Shown: positions 52,860-63,906 of the stretch, one piece after another
Position numbering within the stretch: position 1 is the first letter of the stretch
How the letters are laid out: every line of letters begins with the position of its first letter
DNA from: CAINDZ01 sp964399195
GTDB lineage: Bacteria; Krumholzibacteriota; Krumholzibacteriia; LZORAL124-64-63
Reading direction: 5' to 3'
DNA: 64,000 bases
Assembly (NCBI GenBank): GCA_964399195.1
Contig: CAYNPY010000003.1
Coordinates: 1 to 64,000, forward strand
The notes under the pieces: model-generated
The model's input: the letters and a program-made list of their open reading frames with translations, nothing else
What the model was told of the DNA's origin: nothing
Database searches by the model: none
Program-made: the position numbers and the translations under genes

Positions 52860-53975
52860 TCAGCCGCCGATGTTGATCATGCTCTCGAGATTGTGGCGGC
52901 GCTGGTCCGCCTCGGCGGCCACGCCGTCGGGCAGACGGGCGGCCACCGCGCCGCGGACCGCGGCGGCCAGCGCGTCGTCGTCGGCGCCGGCGCGGATCAG
53001 CGGGCGCAGGAACGCCGACGGCCGCCCGTAGAGGCAGGTGCGCAGCCGGCCGCGCGCGTCCAGGCGGAGGCGGCGGCAGCCGCCGCAGAAGGTGCGGCTG
53101 TGGCCCTCGATGATGCCGACGCGCCCCGCGTGGCCGGGCAAGCGGAACAGCTTCTCCACGGCGCCCGGCCGCGCCGGCTCGGGCACCAGCAGCGGGCCGG
53201 TCGCCAGGCGCGCCAGGATCTGGGAACCGGCGATGCCCGGTCCGCAGAAGCGGCCCTCGCCGACGAACGGCATCGGCTCGATGAAGCGCACCGTGAGCGG
53301 GCGCTCGCGCGTGAGCTCCACGAAGGCGTCCAGTTCGTGGTCGTTCCAGCCGGGCAGCACCACCATGTTGAGCTTCAGCCCCAGGCCGCGGGCCAGCACC
53401 TCGTCGATGGCGGCGCGGGCCCGCGCGAAGCCCTCGCGCCGGGTGATCGCCGTCCAGGTGCCCTCGTCCAGCGAATCTAGGCTGAGATTGACGCGGCGCA
53501 GCCCGGCCCGCGCCAGCGCGTCCAGGTGGTCGACCAGGAGCAGGCCGTTGGTCGTCAGGAGCACTTCCGGGTTGCCCGGCAGGGAGCCGAGGGCGGCCAC
53601 CAGGTCCACCAGGTCGCGCCGCACCAGCGGCTCGCCGCCCGTCAGGCGGATGCTGCGCACGCCCAGGCCGGCGAACACCGCGCCCAGGCGCACCAGTTCG
53701 GCGAACGACAGCAACTCGTCCCGTTCGGCGAGCGCGATCCCGGCCGCGGGCAGGCAGTAGCGGCAACGCAGGTTGCAGTTGTCGGTGACCGCCAGCCGCA
53801 GGTAGTCGAGGCGGCGTCCCTGGGGATCGATCAGGGGGCCGGCGGCGGCCGGGCCGCTGAGCGGGAAGGCGGCCGGGCCGGGGCCCGGCAGCGCGGAGGC
53901 CGGCACCGCCGCCTGCAGCCGGGCGGCGGGAGGGGCGGTGGGGCCGGTAGCCCCGGGTGCGCGGCCTGCGGGCAT
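52860..53975 (-). CDS. moaA: GTP 3',8-cyclase
   Basis: A 371-residue radical SAM enzyme that starts molybdenum cofactor synthesis. The N-terminal cluster motif is CNLRCRYC (C67, C71, C74), the second cluster site is in CGGCRRLRLDARGRLRTCLYG, and the protein ends in the conserved Gly-Gly (INIGG). The first ~48 residues are a Pro/Ala-rich extension not found in typical MoaA. ATG 53975 is chosen for its GAGG eight bases upstream; a start nearer LIDPQGRRLDYLR is possible. A promoter is predicted at 54048-54075. No other moa genes are in the window. Confidence 0.92.
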   Translation of the reverse strand: MPAGRAPGATGPTAPPAARLQAAVPASALPGPGPAAFPLSGPAAAGPLIDPQGRRLDYLRLAVTDNCNLRCRYCLPAAGIALAERDELLSFAELVRLGAVFAGLGVRSIRLTGGEPLVRRDLVDLVAALGSLPGNPEVLLTTNGLLLVDHLDALARAGLRRVNLSLDSLDEGTWTAITRREGFARARAAIDEVLARGLGLKLNMVVLPGWNDHELDAFVELTRERPLTVRFIEPMPFVGEGRFCGPGIAGSQILARLATGPLLVPEPARPGAVEKLFRLPGHAGRVGIIEGHSRTFCGGCRRLRLDARGRLRTCLYGRPSAFLRPLIRAGADDDALAAAVRGAVAARLPDGVAAEADQRRHNLESMINIGG

Positions 53976-54047
53976 GCGGGCAACCTCGGGCGGCGCCGGC
54001 CGTGTGGCAGGACCGCCGCCGGGCCTCGGGTGGAGGCGACACCCACA

Positions 54048-54075
54048 AGAATACACCAAATCGGCGGCCTGTCCA
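54048..54075 (-). promoter_or_regulatory. Candidate promoter of moaA-pyrC
   Basis: Minus strand: TGGACA (54070-54075), 16-bp spacer, TATTCT (54048-54053). Confidence 0.45.
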
Positions 54076-54100
54076 CGCGGCGCGGGCGCCGGATGCGGTC

Positions 54101-54129
54101 TTCGCTTTCGGAACGGCTTGGCGTATCTT
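54101..54129 (+). promoter_or_regulatory. Candidate promoter of the pyrophosphatase gene
   Basis: TATCTT (54124-54129) is a fair -10; TTCGCT (54101-54106) at 17 bp is a weak -35. Confidence 0.3.
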
Positions 54130-54181
54130 GTTGGCCCAGATTGGCGCGGCAATCCGAATCCCAGCGCGGGAGTCACCGGTC

Positions 54182-54850
54182 ATGGACGTCGACATCAACC
54201 TGCTGCACCACCTGTTCCGCGCCCACCCCTGGCACGGCGTGGCCATCGGCGACGAGGCGCCAGAGCGCGTCACCGCGTACGTCGAGATCGTGCCCACCGA
54301 CACGGTGAAGTACGAGCTGGACAAGCCGACCGGGCTGCTGAAGGTGGACCGGCCGCAGAAGTTCTCGAACGTCTACCCGACGCTGTACGGACTGCTGCCG
54401 CAGACCTTCTGCGGCCCGAAGGTGGCCGACTTCTGCATGAAGCAGGCGTCGCGCGGGGGCATCATCGGCGACGGCGACCCGCTGGACATCTGCATCCTGG
54501 CCGAGAAGACCATCACCCACGGCGACATCCTGCTGACGGTGACGCCCATCGGCGGGCTGCGCATGATCGACGGCGACGAGGCCGACGACAAGATCATCGC
54601 CGTGCTGGGCACCGACGCCATCTACGGCCACCTGCGCGACATCTACGAGTGCCCGGCGCCGATGATCGAGCGCCTGCGCCACTACTTCCTGACCTACAAG
54701 GACGCGCCCGGCGCCCGCCGCAGCGAGACCGAGATCACGCACATCTACGGCCGGGCCGAGGCGCACGAGGTCATCGAGCGCAGCATGGCCGACTATGCCG
54801 ACAAGTTCGGCGACCTCAAGCGGCTGTTCGAGCGGCTGCGGTCGCGCTGA
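54182..54850 (+). CDS. ppa: Inorganic pyrophosphatase, family I
   Basis: A 222-residue soluble pyrophosphatase. Family I hallmarks are EIVPTDTVKYELDKPTGLLKVDRPQ with the substrate-binding Lys/Glu, NVYPTLYGLLPQT, and the metal-binding aspartates in GDGDPLDICILAEK. It is longer than the ~175-residue E. coli enzyme, with a C-terminal extension (HYFLTYKDAPGARRSETEI ... KRLFERLRSR). GGGAG precedes ATG 54182. Acetyl-CoA synthetase, which makes pyrophosphate, is encoded next, though with its own promoter. Confidence 0.93.
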   Translation: MDVDINLLHHLFRAHPWHGVAIGDEAPERVTAYVEIVPTDTVKYELDKPTGLLKVDRPQKFSNVYPTLYGLLPQTFCGPKVADFCMKQASRGGIIGDGDPLDICILAEKTITHGDILLTVTPIGGLRMIDGDEADDKIIAVLGTDAIYGHLRDIYECPAPMIERLRHYFLTYKDAPGARRSETEITHIYGRAEAHEVIERSMADYADKFGDLKRLFERLRSR

Positions 54851-54912
54851 GCCCGATCCGGCCGCCCGGCCGTCCGCGGGCCGGCCTCCGACACACCGGT
54901 CCGGGCAAGGTC

Positions 54913-54941
54913 TTGTTCGTCGGCGACAATAATGGTATGAC
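54913..54941 (+). promoter_or_regulatory. Candidate promoter of acs
   Basis: TTGTTC (54913-54918), 17-bp spacer, TATGAC (54936-54941), in an AT-rich patch, ~100 bp before the acs start. Confidence 0.45.
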
Positions 54942-55039
54942 TTTCCCGGGCGCCGCCCCGCCGCCACCATGTCCCGCCGCCGGCGCCGGGTCCGCCGCCA
55001 GGCGGTCGTCACCGAGCGCACCCCCAGGAGGGCCGAACC

Positions 55040-57007
<1,968 letters not shown>

Positions 57008-57278
57008 GCGCTGGCGCCGGCGCAACTGAGCGCCCGTCGATCCCGTCCGCCGTCGTTCCCCATCGTTGCCGATCGCGGCGCGGAAGGGCGCGGACTTCCC
57101 CGCGGCCGCGCGCGACCAGCCCGCGGCGAATCGCAGATTGTCCTGGCATTTGTCGGATGGTATCATGGATGCGTATCTTATGACGCTCGGGAGCCTGCGG
57201 CCGGCCGTCGTGCGGCGACTCCCGGCTCCCGGTGCGCATCGCGCCACCGCCAACGCACACCAGCCCGAAAGCCGAGCC
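57008..57278. other. Intergenic region with palindrome copy and promoter
   Basis: 271 bp. A one-mismatch copy of the dispersed palindrome lies at 57012-57025, only 5 bp after the acs stop. A well-spaced promoter is at 57138-57166. No gene was recognised. Confidence 0.5.
57138..57166 (+). promoter_or_regulatory. Candidate promoter of the M6 protease gene
   Basis: TTGTCC (57138-57143), 17-bp spacer, TATCAT (57161-57166). One of the clearest sigma70-like promoters in the window. Confidence 0.5.
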
Positions 57279-60200
57279 ATGCGCCATCGCCCGCTGCGCC
57301 GCCATCCCGCGCCCGCGTCCCGCGTCTCTTTCGTCCTGGTCCTGATCGCGCTGTCGTTGAGCGCGGCGGCCGCCCTGGCCGCGCCGCACTGGGGCGACCG
57401 TTACGACCTGCGCCAGCCCGACGGCGCCGTGGTGCCGGTGGTGGTCTGGGGCGACGAGTTCTACCAGCACATCGAGTCGCTGGACGGCTACACGCTGGTG
57501 CGCGACGAGACGACGGGCGTCATCTGCTACGCGCGGCTGGCCGCGGACGGCCGTTCGCTGGTCAGCACGGGCGTGCGGGCCGGCGATCCCGCGCTGTCGA
57601 CGCTGGGGCTGACGCCGCGCCTGCGCCTTCCGCTCGAGGAGCGGCGCCGGCAGGCGGCCGCCACGCGCGAGGTGCTGGACGCCGAGGGCCTGCCAGCGTT
57701 CCGGGACGCGAGCAAGGCCGGCGCCGCGGTCGTCACCGGCGACGTCAAGGGCATCACCCTGCTGATCGACTTCAGCGACCAGCCCTGGACCATCCCCGCC
57801 GCCGACTTCGAGGCCTACCTCAACCTGCCCGGCTACACGGGCTACGGCAACAACGGCTCGGTGCGCGACTACTTCCACGACGTGTCGGACGGGCTGCTGA
57901 CCTACACCAACTTCGTGCCGACCGTCTACTACCGCGCGGCGCAGCCCAAGACCTACTACGACACCAGCGCGGTGACCTACGGCCAGCGCGCCCGCGAACT
58001 GATCCGCGAGGCGCTGATCTGGCTGAACAACCAAGGCTTCAACTACAGCCTGTACGACGCCAACGGCGACGGCCGTGTCGACGCCCTCAACGTGTTCTAC
58101 GCCGGCGAGCCGACGCAGGGCTGGGCGCAGGGGCTGTGGCCGCACGCCAGCAGCATCTCCTACTCGGCCGACGGCGTCACGACCGGCAGCTACCAGATCA
58201 CGAACATCGGCAGCGGGCCGTCGCTGGGCACGTTCTGCCACGAGAACGGCCACATGCTGTGCGGGTGGCCCGACCTCTACGACTACGACGGCGATTCCTC
58301 CGGCGTGGGCCGCTTCTGCCTGATGTGCAACAGCGGACCGGCCAACAATCCGGTGCAGCCGAGCGCCCCGTTCCGCATGATGTCCGGCTGGTCGACGTCG
58401 CTGACCACCCTGACCACCGCGGTCGCCAATCTCCCGGTCACGGCCGGCGTCAACCAGTTCTACAAGGTGAACCGCCCCTCGTACCCCAACGAGTACTACC
58501 TCATCGAGAACCGTCAGCGCACCGGCCGCGACGCTTCGCTGCCGGACACGGGCCTGGCGATCTGGCACGTCGACACCAACGGCAGCAACAACAACCAGCA
58601 GATGACGCCGACGCAGCACTACTACACGACGCTGGTGCAGGCGGACGGTCGCTGGGACCTGGAGAACGGCATCGGGCAGGGCGACGCCACCGACCTGTGG
58701 TCGGCGCCCGACCACGTGCTGTTCACGCCCGTCACCAGCCCGGCGGCCACCTGGTGGAACGGCGCCGCGGCGCCCGTCTTCATCGACGGCGTCAGCGCCA
58801 GCGCGCCGACGATGACCTTCAACTACCGGCCGTCGGTCGGCTCGCTGGCCGTGTCGATCACCGTCCAGCCCGCTGGCCTGTTGGCCCCGTGGCGGCTGGA
58901 AGGGCCGAACGGCTTCCTCGAGACCGGCAGCGGCGACGCGGTGGTCCTGGTCTGGGACGCCGGAACCTACACGCTGACCTGGCTGCCCGTGCCGGGCTGG
59001 TCGCTGCCGGCAGCGCCGGTGGCCGCCGGCGCCGTGACCGAGAGCGGGCCGCCGCTGGCCCTCGGCGGCACGTACCAGGACCCGCCGTTCGTCGCCACCT
59101 CGGCCGGCTCACTCGGTGACACGGGCGCCGGCCGCGGCGTCAGCCTGGTGGACTTCGACGGCGACGGCGACCTGGACCTGTTCATCTGCAACCGCGGCAC
59201 GGCCAACCGCCTGCTGCGCAACGACGGCAACCTGACGTTCACGGACGTCGCGACGGGGCTCCTGGCCGAAGCGGGCCTGACGATGGCCGCGGCCTGGGCC
59301 GACTTCGACGGCGACGGCGACCAGGACGTCTACCTGACGCGCGACGGGCAGGCCAACCGCCTGCTGGTCTCAGGCGGCGGCGCCTGGACGAACATCGCCC
59401 AGTTCGGCGTCGACGACGCAGGCCCCGGCCGCGCCGCCTCGTGGGTCGACTACGACAACGACGGCCTGCTCGACCTGCACCTGGTCAACGACGGCGCGGC
59501 GAGCCAGATCTTCCGCTCGTTCGGCGACATCGGCGGCGGGCAGTTCTTCCTGGTGGGCCAGGGGATCGCCGCGCTGCAGGCCGTCGGCAACGGCACGGCG
59601 GCGCCCTGGGCCGACTATGACGGCGACGGCGACCAGGACGTCTACCGCGTCCTGGCCTGGCAGGCGAACCAGCTGGTGCAGAACGTCGGCCTGGCGGGCT
59701 TCATGGCGACCGGCGTGATGGCCAATGCCAATGCGGGCCAGGCGGCCGCCTGGGGCGACCTGGACGGCGACGGCGACCTGGATCTCTACCTGGTCAACGA
59801 CGGCCAGGTCGACGTCTGCTACCGGAACCAGGGCGCGTACTTCGAGACGATCACCGGCCCGGGCCTGGGCGACGGCGGCAACGGCCGCGGCCTGGCCCTG
59901 GCCGACTTCGACAACGACGGCGCCCTGGACATCTACGTGGCGCGCAAGGACCAGCCGGACCTGCTCCTGTTCGGCGACGGCGCCGGACAGTTCGCGGCCT
60001 CGCAGCTGGTGCCGGCCGCGCAGGGCAGCACCACGGCCGTGGCCTGCGGCGACCTCGACGGCGACGGCGGCCTGGACCTCTACCTCTCGCGCGACGGCGC
60101 GCCGAACGTGCTCCTGCGCAACGCGATCGCCGGCCGCGGCCACTGGCTGCACCTGGACCTGGTGGGCGCGGGCACACAGCGCGACGCCATCGGCGCCACC

Positions 60201-60716
60201 GTGCGGCTGGTCAGTGGCGGCGCTTCGCAGCTGAGGCACGTGTCCGGCGGCGGCGAGAGCCTGGCGCAGCACGCGCGGCGGGTGGCCTTCGGGTTGGGCG
60301 CATCCGCCGTGGCCGACAGCGTGATCGTGCGCTGGCCCGACGGCACGACGAGCGTGCGGCTCAACGTGGCGGTCGACCGCGTGCTGACCATCCAGCAGGG
60401 CGTCGCCAGCGCGGTGGACCTGCCGCTTGCCGCGCCCGCGGTCACCGCGCTGGGCGCGCCGTACCCCAACCCGTTCAACCCGTCGACGACGGTGTCGTTC
60501 GACCTGGCGACGCCGGGGCGCGCGGAGCTGGCGATCTACTCGCTGGACGGCCGCCGCGTGGCGACGCTCGTGGCGGGCGAGTTGCCGGCGGGGCGGCATG
60601 CCGCCGTGTGGGACGGCCGCGACGAACGGGGCCGGCCGGTGGCTTCGGGCAGCTATGCGTGCCGGCTGGCGACGGAGGCGGGCGTGATGTCGCGGCGCCT
60701 GACCCTGGTGAAGTAG
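57279..60716 (+). CDS. Secreted M6-family metalloprotease with VCBS, ASPIC/UnbV and FlgD-type tail
   Basis: A 1145-residue exported protease. Signal peptide to ~residue 33 (SFVLVLIALSLSAAAALA). The propeptide and M6 catalytic domain follow; the zinc site is HENGHMLCGWPDLYD (H321, E322, H325), matching the immune-inhibitor-A pattern HExGHxxGxPDxYD. Residues ~620-960 hold about six VCBS/FG-GAP repeats (DFDGDGDLDLFICN, DLDGDGDLDLYLVN), calcium-binding propeller blades. An ASPIC/UnbV domain (HWLHLDLVGAGTQRDAIGATV) and the FlgD/Ig-like module (YPNPFNPSTTVSFDL ... RRLTLVK) complete it. ATG 57279 is chosen so that the signal peptide is N-terminal; the ribosome-binding site is weak. Probably digests extracellular protein. 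Confidence 0.85.
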   Translation: MRHRPLRRHPAPASRVSFVLVLIALSLSAAAALAAPHWGDRYDLRQPDGAVVPVVVWGDEFYQHIESLDGYTLVRDETTGVICYARLAADGRSLVSTGVRAGDPALSTLGLTPRLRLPLEERRRQAAATREVLDAEGLPAFRDASKAGAAVVTGDVKGITLLIDFSDQPWTIPAADFEAYLNLPGYTGYGNNGSVRDYFHDVSDGLLTYTNFVPTVYYRAAQPKTYYDTSAVTYGQRARELIREALIWLNNQGFNYSLYDANGDGRVDALNVFYAGEPTQGWAQGLWPHASSISYSADGVTTGSYQITNIGSGPSLGTFCHENGHMLCGWPDLYDYDGDSSGVGRFCLMCNSGPANNPVQPSAPFRMMSGWSTSLTTLTTAVANLPVTAGVNQFYKVNRPSYPNEYYLIENRQRTGRDASLPDTGLAIWHVDTNGSNNNQQMTPTQHYYTTLVQADGRWDLENGIGQGDATDLWSAPDHVLFTPVTSPAATWWNGAAAPVFIDGVSASAPTMTFNYRPSVGSLAVSITVQPAGLLAPWRLEGPNGFLETGSGDAVVLVWDAGTYTLTWLPVPGWSLPAAPVAAGAVTESGPPLALGGTYQDPPFVATSAGSLGDTGAGRGVSLVDFDGDGDLDLFICNRGTANRLLRNDGNLTFTDVATGLLAEAGLTMAAAWADFDGDGDQDVYLTRDGQANRLLVSGGGAWTNIAQFGVDDAGPGRAASWVDYDNDGLLDLHLVNDGAASQIFRSFGDIGGGQFFLVGQGIAALQAVGNGTAAPWADYDGDGDQDVYRVLAWQANQLVQNVGLAGFMATGVMANANAGQAAAWGDLDGDGDLDLYLVNDGQVDVCYRNQGAYFETITGPGLGDGGNGRGLALADFDNDGALDIYVARKDQPDLLLFGDGAGQFAASQLVPAAQGSTTAVACGDLDGDGGLDLYLSRDGAPNVLLRNAIAGRGHWLHLDLVGAGTQRDAIGATVRLVSGGASQLRHVSGGGESLAQHARRVAFGLGASAVADSVIVRWPDGTTSVRLNVAVDRVLTIQQGVASAVDLPLAAPAVTALGAPYPNPFNPSTTVSFDLATPGRAELAIYSLDGRRVATLVAGELPAGRHAAVWDGRDERGRPVASGSYACRLATEAGVMSRRLTLVK

Positions 60717-60722
60717 GGCGCG

Positions 60723-61352
60723 ATGAACTGGATCGAGATCCTCGGCTACGCCGCCTCCGTGCTGGTGGCCGTGTCGCTGACCATGAACTCGCTGGCGCGC
60801 CTGCGCGCCCTGAACCTGCTGGGCGCGAGCCTGTTCGCGGTCTACGGCTGGCTGGTGGGCGCCGTGCCGGTGCTGCTGGTCAACGGCTTCATCGCCGTGG
60901 TCAACGTCGTCTTCCTGGCGCGGATGCAGCCCGGCCGCAGCGAGGCCTTCGAGCTGCTGGCCATCCGCCGCCGCGACAACCGCTACCTGCAGCGCTTCCT
61001 GGCGTTCCACCGCGAGGACATCGCCCGCTTCAGTCCCGGCTTCGACGCCGACGCCGTCGCCGACCCGCGCATCGTCTTCATCCTGCGCGACATGCAGCCG
61101 GTGGGCCTGGTCGTCTGCGAGCCCGGCCCCGGCGGCGACCTGCGCGTGCACCTGGACTACGTGATCCCGTCCTACCGCGACTTCCGCTGCGCGCACTACT
61201 TCTACCAGGCCTGGTCGTCGGTCGTGGAGTGCCCGGACGCGCGCCGCTTCGTGGCCACGGGCGGCAGCGACAAGCATCGCTGGTACCTGCGCAAGGTGGG
61301 CTTCACGGCCGAGCCGGCGCTGGGGGCGGACGTGTTCGTGCGGGCGGCCTGA
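60723..61352 (+). CDS. YgjV-like membrane protein with GNAT-like cytoplasmic domain
   Basis: A 209-residue protein. The N-terminal ~75 residues contain about three membrane helices (EILGYAASVLVAVSLTM, LRALNLLGASLFAVYGWLVG, VLLVNGFIAVVNVVFLARM), as in the YgjV family. The soluble part (VFILRDMQPVGLVVCEP, LDYVIPSYRDFRCAHYFY, KHRWYLRKVGF) has the order of strands and the Y.K.GF end of GNAT acetyltransferases, though the acyl-CoA pyrophosphate loop is not canonical. The gene starts six bases after the M6 protease. Function is unknown. Confidence 0.65.
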   Translation: MNWIEILGYAASVLVAVSLTMNSLARLRALNLLGASLFAVYGWLVGAVPVLLVNGFIAVVNVVFLARMQPGRSEAFELLAIRRRDNRYLQRFLAFHREDIARFSPGFDADAVADPRIVFILRDMQPVGLVVCEPGPGGDLRVHLDYVIPSYRDFRCAHYFYQAWSSVVECPDARRFVATGGSDKHRWYLRKVGFTAEPALGADVFVRAA

Positions 61353-61389
61353 CCGCGGCGCGGCGGGCATCCCTGCCGCCAGGCCCCTG

Positions 61390-61416
61390 TTGCGCCGAAG
61401 GCCGTTCGGCTATACT
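61390..61416 (+). promoter_or_regulatory. Candidate promoter with internal dyad
   Basis: TTGCGC (61390-61395), a short 15-bp spacer, TATACT (61411-61416). A dyad GCCGAA-ggccg-TTCGGC (61394-61410) fills the spacer and may bind a regulator. Confidence 0.4.
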
Positions 61417-61463
61417 CAACGTGACATCTCGCCCGCGAATGCATTGTGAGATCGGGGGACTCC

Positions 61464-63791
61464 ATGTTCCACCGCGCCCATCGGATTCTCATGCTCACGA
61501 TGTTGCTGGCGACAGCCACCCCGGCCGCGCGCGCCCAACTCCCCGCCGACGTCTGGTGGCGCGACGGCTTCCACCCCGCCGGGCTGCAAGGGTCCGTGTG
61601 GGCGCTGCGCCCGTTCTCGGGGGGCGTCGTGGTCGGGGGAACCCTTGCGGCGGTCGAAGACCGGCCTGCCCTGAACGTCGTTCGGTTCGAACTGCAGGAC
61701 GGGCTGCTCGCCCGCGGCACGGCCGTCGGCGAGGGACTCAACGGCACCGTCATGGCTTTCGCCGAGCACGAGGGCGAACTGATCGCCGGCGGGCAGTTCA
61801 CGCGTTCCGGCGGCACGGTCGTGGAGCGTGTCGCCCGCTGGGACGGCAAGTCCTGGCAGCCCGTCGGTGCCGGTCTGCCGGGGGTGACGGTCAAGGCGCT
61901 CGCCAGCTACGGCGGCCATCTCCAGGCCGGCGCCTACCGCTGGGACGGCGTCGCGTGGACGAATGTGCTGCAGACCAACGGCGATGTCCGCTTCCTGGCC
62001 GAGCACGGCGGGCTGCTCTACGTGGCAGGCTCGTTCACCCAGGCGCGCGGCGTGGCCGTGAACCATGCCTTCGCCTGGGACGGCGTCGCGGTGTTGCCCC
62101 TCGGCGCCGGCCTGAGCGGACCGGCGGTCGGCCTGGCGGTCGTCGACGGGGCGGTGGCCGTCGCGACCACCTCCAATTCGGGCCTCGGCAACGTCGCGCT
62201 CTGGGACGGCGGCGCCTGGAACGTGATCCTGTCCGGATCGCAGATCGAATCCATCTCCGCCTGGGGCGATCGTCTGGTGGTCTCGCACTGGTGGCGGGCC
62301 GCGCCGTATCTGTGGTTTCCGCTGATCCGGGCCTGGCAGGATGGCGCCTGGACGGGCCTGGGCGGATTCACCTCGCGGGTGATGACCGAACTGGGGGGCG
62401 ACCTGCTGCTGCAGGCCGACCCGGCCGCGGTGCCCGGCATCGTCTCGCCGGGGTTGATCGCGTGCGGCGGAGCCGGCTTCCGCGCGGCCTTCGTCCCGGG
62501 GGACGGCTGCGACGACGGCTTCCACGCGCTGGCCCCGCTCGGCGATGCCGCGATCGCGGTGGGGAGCTTCCGCATCGCCGGCGGCAGGTGCTTCGACCGC
62601 GCCGTCCTGGCGGCGGAAGGACTCTGGTACCCCTGGGGAGCGGGCGCCGACCTCGGCTCGGACGGCTGGTTCACCGATGTGGCCGTGATCGGGCCGGAGA
62701 CCTACGGCGTCTACGCGCGCTCTGAGATCGACATCTTCACGTCCGAGATCTGCCGGCTCACGTGGCAGAACAGCGTTGCCGCCTGGGAGCGGCTGTTTGC
62801 CTGGGATTCCCTGGCCTGGGAAGCGTATCTCGTGCCGATCGGCGACGAACTGCACGCGCTCCATGGCAGGACCCTCTGGCGGGTCGCCCTGCCCACGGGG
62901 ATGCTGGCGCCGTTGCCGGGGCTCGAACCCGACGGTTACGTCGCCGACGCCTGCCTGCACGGCGGCGCTCTCGTGCTGGCCGGTCAGATCGCCGCCACCG
63001 GCAGCGTGCCCTGCGGCCACGTCCTGCGCCGCATCGGCGCCGCCTGGGAGGACCTCGGCAATCCGGACGGGGCGCTCGCAGTGACGAAGCTCGCCTCGCT
63101 CGGCGACGACGGTCTGGCGGCGGTCTATCGCGACGGCTGGGGCCCGGCCGCGAGCGTGGCGCTCCTGGACCCCGGCGGCTGGCGGCAGCTCGGGGACGAA
63201 TTCGGCGGGGAGGTCACGGAACTCGTCTGCCATCGCGGCTACCTGTTCGCCGCCGGCGACTTCGACCGCGTCGGCGATGTCGAGGCGCACGGTCTGGCGA
63301 TGTGGACCGGCGCGACCTGGATGCCGGTCGGCTCCGGCGTCACGGGCAACTCGTCGGGGCGCGTGAGCGACCTTGTCAGCGCCGGGCGCAATCTCTGGCT
63401 CTGCGGTTCGTTCACCAAGGTTGCCGGCCGGCCCAGCGCCGGGCTCGCCTGCTGGAGCGGGGACCCTGCGTTCCTGGCGGCGCTGAGCGGTGTCCCCGCC
63501 TCGCCCGGCGGCGGCAATGCGCTGCTGCGCCCGGCGTGGCCCAACCCGTTCAATCCGCGCACCGAACTGGCGTTCACGCTGCCGACGTCCGGCCCGGTGC
63601 GGTTGCGCGTCCACGACGCGCGCGGCGCCGTCGTCCGTACGCTGGTGGACGGCGCGCTGGCGGCGGGAGAGCATCGTCCCACCTGGGACGGCCATGACGA
63701 CGCGGGACGCGCGGCGCCATCAGGCGCGTACTTCGCACGGCTGGAAGCTGGTGCGGTGGTGGAGACAGCGAAGCTCGTGCTCGTGCGCTGA
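61464..63791 (+). CDS. Large secreted kelch/propeller-like protein with FlgD-type sorting tail
   Basis: A 775-residue exported protein with a signal peptide (to ~residue 25, ...LATATPAARA). The body is built of repeated units around a WDG/W.DG turn, such as GGQFTRSGGTVVERVARWDGKSWQPVG, AGSFTQARGVAVNHAFAWDGVAVLPLG and CGSFTKVAGRPSAGLACWSG, which look like beta-propeller blades. The end (AWPNPFNPRTELAFTL ... KLVLVR) is the shared FlgD/Ig-like module. GGGGGA precedes ATG 61464. No enzymatic motif seen; a surface or extracellular binding role is likely. Confidence 0.7.
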   Translation: MFHRAHRILMLTMLLATATPAARAQLPADVWWRDGFHPAGLQGSVWALRPFSGGVVVGGTLAAVEDRPALNVVRFELQDGLLARGTAVGEGLNGTVMAFAEHEGELIAGGQFTRSGGTVVERVARWDGKSWQPVGAGLPGVTVKALASYGGHLQAGAYRWDGVAWTNVLQTNGDVRFLAEHGGLLYVAGSFTQARGVAVNHAFAWDGVAVLPLGAGLSGPAVGLAVVDGAVAVATTSNSGLGNVALWDGGAWNVILSGSQIESISAWGDRLVVSHWWRAAPYLWFPLIRAWQDGAWTGLGGFTSRVMTELGGDLLLQADPAAVPGIVSPGLIACGGAGFRAAFVPGDGCDDGFHALAPLGDAAIAVGSFRIAGGRCFDRAVLAAEGLWYPWGAGADLGSDGWFTDVAVIGPETYGVYARSEIDIFTSEICRLTWQNSVAAWERLFAWDSLAWEAYLVPIGDELHALHGRTLWRVALPTGMLAPLPGLEPDGYVADACLHGGALVLAGQIAATGSVPCGHVLRRIGAAWEDLGNPDGALAVTKLASLGDDGLAAVYRDGWGPAASVALLDPGGWRQLGDEFGGEVTELVCHRGYLFAAGDFDRVGDVEAHGLAMWTGATWMPVGSGVTGNSSGRVSDLVSAGRNLWLCGSFTKVAGRPSAGLACWSGDPAFLAALSGVPASPGGGNALLRPAWPNPFNPRTELAFTLPTSGPVRLRVHDARGAVVRTLVDGALAAGEHRPTWDGHDDAGRAAPSGAYFARLEAGAVVETAKLVLVR

Positions 63792-63906
63792 GCCGCCGTT
63801 CCGGCCGCCCGGCAGGATCTGCCGCCGCGGGCGCGCGGTCCGGGGCTTGCATCGGCCCGGTCAGGACCGAGCCAGACCCCCGCCGCCGCCGACCAGGAGT
63901 GCCGCC

